From positions 1-34,410 of the IMG/VR virus record IMGVR_UViG_3300045003_000051: a stretch of DNA of 34,410 nucleotides; one strand, written 5' to 3'. The stretch comes from a virus. This document shows, in pieces, positions 14,330 through 22,479 of this stretch; position 1 is the first letter of the stretch; each line of letters starts with the position of its first letter. The translations under genes and the position numbers were made by a program. The notes beneath the pieces are model-generated. The model was not told the origin of the DNA and did not search any database. It worked only from the letters and a program-made list of their open reading frames with translations.

Positions 14330-15234
14330 TGGCAACTGGCACAATCAATTTGCAGACCGCGCAGTTTTCGCCTGATGAGATAAACAAAGCGATTCAGGCA
14401 GGACTAGAAGCGCAGAAGAACGGCGACGGTACTAATCGCATCGTTCCCGCCGATGACCCAGACGCACCGACCGTATTTAAGCAAACGGTCAACATTGGCG
14501 GTAAGGAGATGACGTTTACCGGCGATTCTCCCGAATCCGTTCTGTCTCAGGTCACAGCCGCAAGCAACGCAGCTTCAGCAGTAGCAACAAAACCAGCAGA
14601 AGAAGCAAAGCCGCAACCAAAACCAGCACTCACTCAAGAAGAAATCACGAAGTACGGCATCGAAGTTCAAAAAGGGAACGTAACCGCGCTGAAGGAATTC
14701 GTTCTCAAGAGTGGGATGCTCAGCGACATGCTTGCGGCAGAGGGAATCTCTGTTGAAGACATTAAGCGAGTGAAAGCGGCAACAGTCAGCAACGAAACCG
14801 CGCAATCATGGACTCGCGCAACGGAAGATTTCTTGAAGGTTCCCGGCAATGACTGGCCGGGTGGCGAACAGAACAACGAAATTATCGGGATGGTGCTCGG
14901 CAAGTTGAATTTGCAGCCATCAGTCGAAAGCATTCAGAAGGCTTACGACTACATGAAAGAGCACAATCTTGTTGTGGCAGTTTCCAGTAACGGGAACGGC
15001 AACGGAGCACCAAAGCAAAAGGCCAGAAGTTCAACAGCAGTTGGCGCGGATGGCGGAACTCATGTGCGGCAACCGCAATCTCCCGATGTTCGCAATCTTC
15101 AGCAAGGCACGAAAGCATCATCGCTGATTACGGATTACCTGAAACTTGATCCGCGCTCGCGTGATGCAGCAGTCAACCGTTGGATTCAGGCCAACGGCGC
15201 AGACGCAGCAAAAAAGGTGAATTGGACTCAATAG
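14329..15234 (+). CDS. Probable capsid scaffolding protein, 301 aa
   Basis: The protein lies directly upstream of the capsid candidate and has scaffold-like composition: polar, low in aromatic residues, with an Ala/Lys/Pro-rich linker (about residues 80-102), helical segments, and a short basic C-terminal region (AAKKVNWTQ). Scaffolding proteins guide coat assembly and usually have such a basic helical C-terminus. The start codon shares one base with the previous stop. The assignment is from position and composition, not from a specific motif. Confidence 0.6.
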   Translation: MATGTINLQTAQFSPDEINKAIQAGLEAQKNGDGTNRIVPADDPDAPTVFKQTVNIGGKEMTFTGDSPESVLSQVTAASNAASAVATKPAEEAKPQPKPALTQEEITKYGIEVQKGNVTALKEFVLKSGMLSDMLAAEGISVEDIKRVKAATVSNETAQSWTRATEDFLKVPGNDWPGGEQNNEIIGMVLGKLNLQPSVESIQKAYDYMKEHNLVVAVSSNGNGNGAPKQKARSSTAVGADGGTHVRQPQSPDVRNLQQGTKASSLITDYLKLDPRSRDAAVNRWIQANGADAAKKVNWTQ

Positions 15235-15243
15235 GAGAAAAAC

Positions 15244-16236
15244 ATGTACTTGCCTCCCGGCGTTCAATCAGGATCACTCGCGGGCTATCCGCAAATCAGC
15301 TACTTCAACACGGCTATCTTGGAGTGGCAAGCCAATACTCCCATGCTCCGCGAATGCTGCGATTTCAAGCCGATGGCGCGACGGACAGGCCGCGCTATGC
15401 AGTTCTACGGTCAACAGCCGTACACTGCAAGCACTCAGACTGTCTCTGAAGGCGTTCCGCCTCAGTCCGAGTCCCTGTCTCAAGTTACGTCCGTTGTGTT
15501 TGCGGACGAATTTGGGAACTGGATTGGAATCAGCAACGTCGTAGACCTCACCTTCGTCAATAGCGGCGTGACGGATGCAACGCGCAACCTCTCCTATCAG
15601 GCTGCATTGTCCGGCAATCAAATCGCCTTCAACGCTTTCGATGCAACAGCAACTGCCGATTCGACAACGCGCATTGACTTAGGCGATAACGAATTCGTGC
15701 TTTCTTCCACGCTCACCAAAATTGACGCGCAACTCGCAACAAACAACGTTCCTCCGCGTGAGGAAGGCATGTATGTGACTATTGGGCATCCGCTTCAGTA
15801 CGGCGATTTATTTGCTGACAACACAGCAGGCGGATACACGGACATGCAGAAACGCGACGAAGCAGGACGGCGCGAGATGGAACGCGGCATGGCCGGGAAG
15901 CAGTACGAGGTTGGAGAGTGGCGCGGCCATCGCATGATCCGCACGAGCACCGTTTCGACCTTCAGCAACTATCCCTCAAACGGGAAAACCGGATACGGGA
16001 TGTACACGGTTGGAGACGAAGCAATGCTCGCCTCGAACATCGCCGGCGTAGACGTACCGGAATCGCCCGAATTCAACGTGATGGTGACTCCGCTTTCAAC
16101 TCCCGATTTGAGCAATCCGATGTTGCAGACGCGCACGATTGTTTCCTACGATTTCTTTTTGGGAGTTGTGGCTCGCCCCAACACAAACGGGACGAATGGA
16201 TTCCGCCGTACACGTTGTGAAGTTTCAATGGCGTAA
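15244..16236 (+). CDS. Probable major capsid protein, 330 aa
   Basis: A strong Shine-Dalgarno site (AGGAG, about eight bases before ATG 15244) and the position after the scaffold candidate indicate the main coat protein. It begins MYLPPGVQSG; a long extended loop (residues about 35-85) is followed by mixed alpha/beta segments with IGHPLQYGDLF (about 180-190) and DVPESPEFNV near residue 270, as in HK97-fold coats. The N4-gp56 type of capsid family is the closest resemblance by eye, but I cannot confirm it. It would form the icosahedral shell. Confidence 0.75.
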   Translation: MYLPPGVQSGSLAGYPQISYFNTAILEWQANTPMLRECCDFKPMARRTGRAMQFYGQQPYTASTQTVSEGVPPQSESLSQVTSVVFADEFGNWIGISNVVDLTFVNSGVTDATRNLSYQAALSGNQIAFNAFDATATADSTTRIDLGDNEFVLSSTLTKIDAQLATNNVPPREEGMYVTIGHPLQYGDLFADNTAGGYTDMQKRDEAGRREMERGMAGKQYEVGEWRGHRMIRTSTVSTFSNYPSNGKTGYGMYTVGDEAMLASNIAGVDVPESPEFNVMVTPLSTPDLSNPMLQTRTIVSYDFFLGVVARPNTNGTNGFRRTRCEVSMA

Positions 16237-16279
16237 TCGTTCCAGCAGTCAAACGTTAGAGTGACAGGAGAAAAAGAAA

Positions 16280-16885
16280 ATGTCAGTTATCCAGATTCAG
16301 AGACACAAGTTCGGCACTGGCGCGAAAGACCTTGCCGCACTCGCACTTGGTACGTCCACAACTGAAACTGCATTTTCTACCAACGGCTCAAAGGCTGGCA
16401 GCGTTACCGTTGTGTCTTCTGTCGTTGATGTCATTTCCATTCCAGGGCAAGGGCAGCAGACGATGTATTGGGACAACGGCAAGCCATTCGGAATTTACGG
16501 ATGGGGAACGCTTGTGACTGGAGTCTCTACCAACTTGACGCTGAAGGTCTATCAGGTTCCGGCGTCCATCTTGGCAGCCGCAACGCAAGGAACACTTGCA
16601 AATGATAACGTTGTCGCTGCAAGTTCCGCTCGCGCCGTCAACTCGACAACCGGCATGTTTTCGTTTGATTTGAAATTGCAATGGAATTCCACAACGAAAC
16701 TGCTTCATGGAACCTCTACGTTCACCATTGCAAACAATTTGGACGCCGTTGCAGCAGTCACAGCAGTTACCACAGCAACCGCATTCGACACCGAGTTGAA
16801 TTTCCTCGTTTCCGCAACGTTATCCAGCGGCAACGCTGCCAACGTTGTTACTCTCCGTGGAATTGAAGTCTACGAGGTTGAGTAG
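16280..16885 (+). CDS. Probable capsid decoration or virion protein, 201 aa
   Basis: It follows the coat gene by 43 bases with its own AGGAG site. It has a strongly beta-rich, Thr/Ala/Val composition without charged helices, typical of decoration or head-fibre proteins. The spacer carries CGTTAGAGTG (16254-16263), also seen at 1604 and 29460. Its stop abuts the TTG start of the next gene. No specific family is recognised. Confidence 0.7.
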   Translation: MSVIQIQRHKFGTGAKDLAALALGTSTTETAFSTNGSKAGSVTVVSSVVDVISIPGQGQQTMYWDNGKPFGIYGWGTLVTGVSTNLTLKVYQVPASILAAATQGTLANDNVVAASSARAVNSTTGMFSFDLKLQWNSTTKLLHGTSTFTIANNLDAVAAVTAVTTATAFDTELNFLVSATLSSGNAANVVTLRGIEVYEVE

Positions 16886-17254
16886 TTGGAGACTCCAGCA
16901 GCGTACTTAGTTCGAGGCGGCACAACCGTAAGCGATACTCTTCTCTCAGATCCAGAATTAACAGAACAAGGACTCCGCGAAGCATACGAAGCTGCGGAGT
17001 TTTTGTCTATTAAAGGCATGGGGAAACTCATCTACATTGATGAATTAGCAGAGAAACAATTCGCAGCCGTGATTGCAAACGGAGTACCAACAATCAGAAC
17101 AGAAGATGAGTTGTATGCTCCTTCCGTATTCGTTTGCTATCCAGCGCGTAAGGATACCCCGCTATCGAAGTTAGTTGCTCCAGGTGGAATCGCGGAGTGG
17201 TACGGAGACAGCGACATCCGACCAATCTTTAAATCTATTCAACTCCAATCCTGA
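16886..17254 (+). CDS. Histidine-phosphatase-like protein lacking catalytic His, 122 aa
   Basis: The N-terminus YLVRGGTT (residues 7-14) aligns with the (L/I)VRHGxT motif of the phosphoglycerate-mutase/histidine-phosphatase superfamily, and DPELTEQG (22-29) matches the D-x-xLTExG that follows it. The catalytic histidine is Gly11, and the whole protein has no histidine, so phosphotransfer by this mechanism is impossible. At 122 aa it is also short for the family (about 150-230). It starts at TTG 16886, with GAGG nine bases upstream. A structural or binding role in the virion is likely. The family link is by eye. Confidence 0.6.
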   Translation: METPAAYLVRGGTTVSDTLLSDPELTEQGLREAYEAAEFLSIKGMGKLIYIDELAEKQFAAVIANGVPTIRTEDELYAPSVFVCYPARKDTPLSKLVAPGGIAEWYGDSDIRPIFKSIQLQS

Positions 17255-17797
17255 ATGCTCATCTCTGCCAATCCCCGCGAATTGGATTTCCTGCCATGCG
17301 ACGAAGCAATTTGCAGAGTGCAAGAAGATAACGACCACTTCTCGGATCGTTACCGCCTCTCCGATCATTCCGAATTGAAAAACTTGGAACGCAGAGCAGG
17401 AACACGCATTCATCACTCCGAATTGATTCTAGGAGTGCAACAGATTAACCCGCGCATCTTTGTACAGCGGAGCATCAACTATCCCGAAATTCCGTGGAAG
17501 TGGGGATTCTACATGGACGTGCGCGGGCGCATGAAGTATGTGAGCGGGTGTCCTGATGGATGGCTTAGAGAGTTTTCCTGCTACGAAGTAGACGAAAGAA
17601 ACCTGATGACTGGTTATGAGATTCGGGGATGGCGCACGATCTTGTTGCGGATGCTCGCAAGCGGGTTGCTGGCATGGGCTGAAGTCCTGAAGCGTTTCGG
17701 AGATGCAGAGGGAGTCAACTCTAACCGTTGGAGGATGCTAACTTTGCACTTTCGGGAAGGCTGTTCTTCGCGTATGATACACCACAATTACGAGTAG
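17255..17797 (+). CDS. Hypothetical protein, 180 aa
   Basis: The ATG follows the previous stop with no gap. The protein begins MLISANPREL and is rich in Arg, Trp and Tyr, including a well-defined beta-type WKWGFYMDVRGRMKYV segment (about residues 81-96). The C-terminal third is helical. I do not recognise a family. Its position between the phosphatase-like protein and a Zn-motif protein suggests a minor virion or assembly protein. Confidence 0.7.
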   Translation: MLISANPRELDFLPCDEAICRVQEDNDHFSDRYRLSDHSELKNLERRAGTRIHHSELILGVQQINPRIFVQRSINYPEIPWKWGFYMDVRGRMKYVSGCPDGWLREFSCYEVDERNLMTGYEIRGWRTILLRMLASGLLAWAEVLKRFGDAEGVNSNRWRMLTLHFREGCSSRMIHHNYE

Positions 17798-17809
17798 GAG
17801 AGGTAGACA

Positions 17810-18235
17810 ATGGCACAAGCAGCAGCGCAGCCGATGGAAATTAAACCCGGGATGTCCTTCACCTTTGAGCAAGTCCAGCAGTTAATGATGGGCATGGTTC
17901 AAGAGATGAAGAAGCCTTACGTTGATCCCGACGCAGAGGCGAGACGGAAACGGGAAAAACAGCAAGGACTTGAAGCGCAGAGACGGCGCGAACTCGAAAA
18001 GAAAGCCTTGCAGGAACACTGCACTCACAAAGATCGGCATGGTCGCTGGCTTATCGCAACCGTCCACAATCACCCCGACCAACAGACGCGTGGATTCTGT
18101 CCGAAGTGTCGCATCCTGATTGAGCCAGAGCATACGGAAATCGGATACGATCAGAAACCTTACCGCGTTCCCGCGCACAAACTTTACGGCATCGTGCGCG
18201 AGCTCGAAATTGAAAATCTGCAACCTGCATTCTGA
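17810..18235 (+). CDS. Coiled-coil protein with C-terminal zinc motif, 141 aa
   Basis: A TAGGAGAGG site precedes the ATG at 17810. Residues about 20-65 include a basic, Glu/Arg/Lys-rich coiled coil, followed by CTHK (about 71-74), a His cluster (HNHP) and CPKC (about 97-100), which together can form a zinc site. The gene lies just before the tailspike, so a tail-assembly or chaperone role is conceivable. No family is recognised. Confidence 0.65.
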   Translation: MAQAAAQPMEIKPGMSFTFEQVQQLMMGMVQEMKKPYVDPDAEARRKREKQQGLEAQRRRELEKKALQEHCTHKDRHGRWLIATVHNHPDQQTRGFCPKCRILIEPEHTEIGYDQKPYRVPAHKLYGIVRELEIENLQPAF

Positions 18236-18248
18236 TGGGCGGTGAAGT

Positions 18249-21011
18249 GTGGCGGTTCCTAAGAACCTTACCAATTCAGTTGCATTTCAATCCACAACCG
18301 GAGTGCTTGCCGCTCTCGGTTCCGTAAAACTTCGGTTAAATCTCCCGTTCTATCAAGGCGCGACTCTGCTTACAGGCGGTCAGATTTACGCGGAAGATAT
18401 TTCGATTTCGCTTGATGCAAATGCAAATCTCAGCAATCCCCCTTCAATCTGGGCAAGCGATCAGATACAAGGAACTCCCGCGTATAACATGTGGCTGTTC
18501 GACAAAAACGGGAGTCAATTAATCAATTTTGGCCCTGTCGTTCTTTCAGGTTCATCGCCCATAGATTTGAGCACAGTAGTTACTACAACAGTTGGAGTGT
18601 CATATCCGAATGTTGTTTTACAAACTCCAGCAGCAGTGCAATCAATCACGGGATTTCCACTCACTCTGACCGCAAGTGCTCCCCTAATAACGCAAGGCAC
18701 TTTAACAGCAACTGGCAATGTAACTGCAACGGCGGGAGCAAATTCGATCCGCTCTACAACTCCCGGCCCTAATCCTTGGATAGATGTAACCGATCCTGTT
18801 ATAGGACTGAAGGGCGATGGCATTACTGACAATGCATCCGCATGGAATACTTATGTCGGAACTATCGCAGCATCGGCAAATATTTTCTTTCCTTGTGGAA
18901 ATTTCCTGTTCAAATCTTCCGCGACCCTGCCGCTTAATATCCCTATCAAACTCTTCGGAGCGGGATATTGTACCAACATCATCAAGGATTTCGATTCAAC
19001 CCCACTGTTCCGCACGGCGAATCAGAGTTACGGAACACAGACCACTCTCACTGCAAATGCAGCGGTGGGCGACCAGCGGGTGACAGTAACGAACTCGGCG
19101 GGATTTTCAGTCGGGCAGTGGATTCAGATTGACGACAACACCGGCTTGACAGGAACGAACTGCACATCGTATGCGGCCTACGAACCTGCAGCCCTATCCT
19201 GCAACCTCGAGCTGGTGCAGATCAACGCTGTTATAGACAGCACTCATCTCGGCCTGCGCACGTCGCTAGATAGCAGTTACACCACTGCTGGCTCCGCTCG
19301 TATTTCAGTGGTGACACCTGGATTCTATACAATCCATGATTTCCGCATTTCGCATGGCCCTGATTGCTCAGTACCAAACAACTGTACCCAGGATGGATTT
19401 GACCTGATATTCCCGGTCGAATTGGACATTCACAACATTACCGTAGATATCAACAAAATGACAGCGGCGATTCAGTTGCACCGTGGCCGTCACATCTCAA
19501 TCCATCACAACGTATTTCGCAACGGTGCAGATGCAGTTACCAAAGTGGGACAAACAGGTGACCCGATCATTGTTGATGAAGCCTCGGCTTATGGAAGTTT
19601 CACTGACAACACAGTTTATAAAGTCGGGCAAGCAGCAGTCGAACTTCAGTCCCATCACTGGTCACTTAACCACAACCGCTTCAATGGGTGTGCGGATGAT
19701 TGCATTAACACTCACGGCCACTTAGACCATGACATCACGATTTCAAACAACGTTTTCGGCGGCTTTCCTTCAAGCGACACAAACGCCACAGTAGACGGGC
19801 GCTGCGTCGTGGTCACAGATACAGATTACAATATCAGCATAGAGAACAACGTCTGCGCAACGTTCTCTATTGCTGGGATTCAAGCATCAGCCAACACGGT
19901 TGGGAACACCTACGGGATCACGGTTAAGGGGAATGAGATTTACAGCCCTGTGGCCTCCGGAGGAACCTTCCCGCCTAACTGGTTAGTCAGCACGGCCAGC
20001 GGCGTAAATGGAATCCTCTTCTCTCGCGTCATCAAGTCGTCCATCGAAGGCAACATCATTCGCGGCGCTTTCCCTGCCAACTCTCAGGGCATCAACTGTA
20101 TCGCGTGCCAGTATGTAGAAATCGCAAACAACCAAGCGCATCAGACAGCGACGGTCACAGGAGATGTCGGGATTTACGTTCAGACGAGCGGGAGCGATGC
20201 CTGGAACAACGTCACGCAAACCGGCAATATCGTTACCGGATGGAACAACACCAACTGCCGCTGGGACGTGGCCTCAGCGACCGGTGATAAACTAATCTCG
20301 ACCAATAATAATTGTGCCACTGGCCCCGGCACAGCGTATCTTTACAGCGCATCCATTACCAATCTCTTTCGGGGATTTAATATCGGAGATGCCTACGGCT
20401 GGCAGACCAATCTGGGGCAAGCATTCACAGAGGCATCGGCTGCTACATGTGCGGCAGGTTTGGATGTGCTTTGGGGAGATTCTACCGATCATCGCCTGAA
20501 GATGTGTAACAATAATGGCACGGCAACTGATGTAGCCGGCCTTGCTGACTTTGCTGTTCCGCCTGCAATCGGCAACACAACTCCAGCCGCAGGAAGTTTT
20601 ACAACGCTTAGTGCTTCGACAAGTTTAACGCTCACAGAAACTGCTGCTCCGGCAGCGGTGTCCGGCAAGGATGTGTGCTATGGGGATTCTACCGCCCATG
20701 CGGTAAAGTGTTCTTATAACAACGGCTCTTTCCTTGCTCTGCCTCAGGTGATTGCGAGTGGAACATCGACGCTAACCAGTGCAACAGTAACAACGAATAC
20801 TTGTCAGACGGTAGTGACCACGGCAGCAACGGGAGCGGCAACTACTGATGCGATTGAATGGGCCTATGCGACCAACCCCGGAACGGCTGATGCCTTGATG
20901 AACGTTTCTGCTTCTCCCACTTCGGGAAACGTTAACTTTACACGTTGCAATCCTACCAGCGCATCGCAATCAGGGACAGCTATCGTCATCAATTGGAGAG
21001 TCGTAAGATGA
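18249..21011 (+). CDS. Tailspike with pectate-lyase-type beta-helix, 920 aa
   Basis: Receptor-binding/depolymerase spike. Residues about 1-170 are an N-terminal region that likely attaches to the particle. DVTDPVIGLKGDGITDNASA (179-198) is the typical opening of pectate-lyase-type phage spikes (the D-x-GAKGDGxTDDT pattern). It is followed by a long right-handed beta-helix with short N-rich repeats (about 200-680). GNTTPAAGSFTTL (about 777-789) and two GDST-x-H repeats with Cys and NNG (about 731-757 and 802-828) form the C-terminal part. GTG start at 18249. It probably cleaves or binds a surface polysaccharide; the substrate cannot be told. Confidence 0.85.
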   Translation: MAVPKNLTNSVAFQSTTGVLAALGSVKLRLNLPFYQGATLLTGGQIYAEDISISLDANANLSNPPSIWASDQIQGTPAYNMWLFDKNGSQLINFGPVVLSGSSPIDLSTVVTTTVGVSYPNVVLQTPAAVQSITGFPLTLTASAPLITQGTLTATGNVTATAGANSIRSTTPGPNPWIDVTDPVIGLKGDGITDNASAWNTYVGTIAASANIFFPCGNFLFKSSATLPLNIPIKLFGAGYCTNIIKDFDSTPLFRTANQSYGTQTTLTANAAVGDQRVTVTNSAGFSVGQWIQIDDNTGLTGTNCTSYAAYEPAALSCNLELVQINAVIDSTHLGLRTSLDSSYTTAGSARISVVTPGFYTIHDFRISHGPDCSVPNNCTQDGFDLIFPVELDIHNITVDINKMTAAIQLHRGRHISIHHNVFRNGADAVTKVGQTGDPIIVDEASAYGSFTDNTVYKVGQAAVELQSHHWSLNHNRFNGCADDCINTHGHLDHDITISNNVFGGFPSSDTNATVDGRCVVVTDTDYNISIENNVCATFSIAGIQASANTVGNTYGITVKGNEIYSPVASGGTFPPNWLVSTASGVNGILFSRVIKSSIEGNIIRGAFPANSQGINCIACQYVEIANNQAHQTATVTGDVGIYVQTSGSDAWNNVTQTGNIVTGWNNTNCRWDVASATGDKLISTNNNCATGPGTAYLYSASITNLFRGFNIGDAYGWQTNLGQAFTEASAATCAAGLDVLWGDSTDHRLKMCNNNGTATDVAGLADFAVPPAIGNTTPAAGSFTTLSASTSLTLTETAAPAAVSGKDVCYGDSTAHAVKCSYNNGSFLALPQVIASGTSTLTSATVTTNTCQTVVTTAATGAATTDAIEWAYATNPGTADALMNVSASPTSGNVNFTRCNPTSASQSGTAIVINWRVVR

Positions 21012-21268
21012 TTGCAACCGTCCAAAGAGTTTGCATGTGTGACGTGTGCAGGCTTGTAGATTTCGATACGTCAGAAAAACTTTGTGGATACTGTAGTCTG
21101 TGTGATGCTTGGATTTGCGTATCGTGTTCATCTAACTGGCCGAAGAGAATCAAGGCGGCTATCAAACGAAAACTAGAACCAGGATATAAAGGAATTCCGA
21201 ATTATGAGGAGGTAGCAACGAATGAACGTCAGGGATCAAGTGATAAGTTACCTGCTGCAACAGTGTGA
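21008..21268 (+). CDS. Cys-rich zinc-binding protein, 86 aa
   Basis: I chose the ATG at 21008 (ATGA overlap with the tailspike) over a start at 20945 inside the spike gene. Cysteines at CMCDVC (about residues 9-14) and CGYCSLC...CVSC (about 26-40) provide up to eight ligands for two zinc ions, resembling a small double zinc finger. The rest is basic. It lies between the spike and a coiled-coil gene that overlaps its 3' end. Function unknown. Confidence 0.65.
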   Translation: MIATVQRVCMCDVCRLVDFDTSEKLCGYCSLCDAWICVSCSSNWPKRIKAAIKRKLEPGYKGIPNYEEVATNERQGSSDKLPAATV

Positions 21269-21371
21269 TGTTAAAGATTCCGTAATCGCTGGAATGCAGA
21301 AAGAAAAAGCCGAACTGGAAAAAAAGGTTTCGGAGTACGAAAAGTTGACACCAGTTGAGACGAAAAACTAA
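21222..21371 (+). CDS. Small coiled-coil protein, 49 aa
   Basis: A very good Shine-Dalgarno sequence (GAGGAGG, about nine bases before the ATG) supports this gene in spite of its small size and its 47-base overlap with the Cys-rich gene. Residues about 22-42 form a Glu/Lys-rich helix (KEKAELEKKVSEYEK). It may be a tail or spike chaperone; no family recognised. It ends three bases before the next ATG. Confidence 0.6.
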   Translation: MNVRDQVISYLLQQCDVKDSVIAGMQKEKAELEKKVSEYEKLTPVETKN

Positions 21372-21374
21372 CCG

Positions 21375-22478
21375 ATGCCCACTTCTCTCCAAACTACTAC
21401 GGTTGAAAAAGTAGCAAATCAGTGTTCTCTTCATACTGACCTGCAAAACTACTTCAACGTTGGAGCACTCCAAAACGAACCGGCAGCAACAATCTGCAAT
21501 CGCACAATCCAGATGCTCTTAACGCGCCGTCTCGCGTGGAAGCATAATCGCGTCGAATTGTGCGGAGCGGACAGGGCAGGGAGCGGGCAATTTCTCGTAA
21601 CTCAGTACGGAGTGCAAGACTACCGCTTCGCCGGCGCATCCGCTTTCGTTTTGATGGGTGGAAGTCAGGCAGCACAGCAAGCGGGCGGCGTAGGAATAGA
21701 CCTGAAGGCAAGCCCGATGAACAATGGCGGAACATCTCAGGCAGCGGGCATTGTCGTTTCGGGAAGCACAGCAACAGTGCAAACTCTTGACCAACATCCG
21801 TTTGTAGTTGGCAGTACAGTTTTCTTATCGGGTGTAGTTGATTCCGCGTGGAATTCATCATTCACTTCTAACCGTGTTGCGCTAACTTCGGCATGGACAG
21901 GCGGGAGCGTAATCAAGACTGTTCCTGATGCGTACCACTTCACGTTTACCGCAACATCGGCACAACAAGCAGTGGGCAACAGTGGCGCTCCTGGTTTCGG
22001 CCTGAATGGTTTGTCGGCATGGGGATGGATGGAATCTTGTTCGATGCAAGATCCAAACTCCCAAGCCTTCCCGCAACCTGTCTTCCCGATTAAAGCCGTG
22101 CGCGAACTCCCGCCAGCATGGAAAGCAGTGGGAGAAGTCCAGCGCGTTGCAATGATGCAGGACTATGCAAATGGAGTATTGCGTTTTCGTCTCGGATACC
22201 CGATGAGTGCTCAGCCATTTCAAATCAATCCTGTCTATCAGGCGCGAGCCCCCATCCTGTCTGCTCCTACTGACGTGTTTCCGTGGCCCGATAACATCGC
22301 TTACGTGCTCTATGAAGTCGCCCTCTTTTTCGGGTACCGCTTCGCAAAAGGAATCCAAAATAAACAGACAGCGGAGCAATGGAAAGTTGCTACCGCAATG
22401 ATTCAAGAAGCGATGGCATCTCAAGATGTAGAAGAAGACGATTTTGGGCGCATTCCCGAATTGAGCCTGTATCGCTAA
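21375..22478 (+). CDS. Probable tail gatekeeper (tail tubular protein A-like), 367 aa
   Basis: It lies immediately before an 824-aa nozzle-type protein, as T7 gp11 precedes gp12. It starts with a helical region (LQNYFNVGALQNEPAATICNR starts near residue 23) and ends with a helical region (ATAMIQEAMASQD, about 342-354). A Gly/Thr/Val-rich, beta-type insert occupies about residues 90-215, making it longer than the usual about 200 aa. Assignment is from gene order and the helix-insert-helix layout. Confidence 0.55.
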   Translation: MPTSLQTTTVEKVANQCSLHTDLQNYFNVGALQNEPAATICNRTIQMLLTRRLAWKHNRVELCGADRAGSGQFLVTQYGVQDYRFAGASAFVLMGGSQAAQQAGGVGIDLKASPMNNGGTSQAAGIVVSGSTATVQTLDQHPFVVGSTVFLSGVVDSAWNSSFTSNRVALTSAWTGGSVIKTVPDAYHFTFTATSAQQAVGNSGAPGFGLNGLSAWGWMESCSMQDPNSQAFPQPVFPIKAVRELPPAWKAVGEVQRVAMMQDYANGVLRFRLGYPMSAQPFQINPVYQARAPILSAPTDVFPWPDNIAYVLYEVALFFGYRFAKGIQNKQTAEQWKVATAMIQEAMASQDVEEDDFGRIPELSLYR

Positions 22479-22479
22479 C

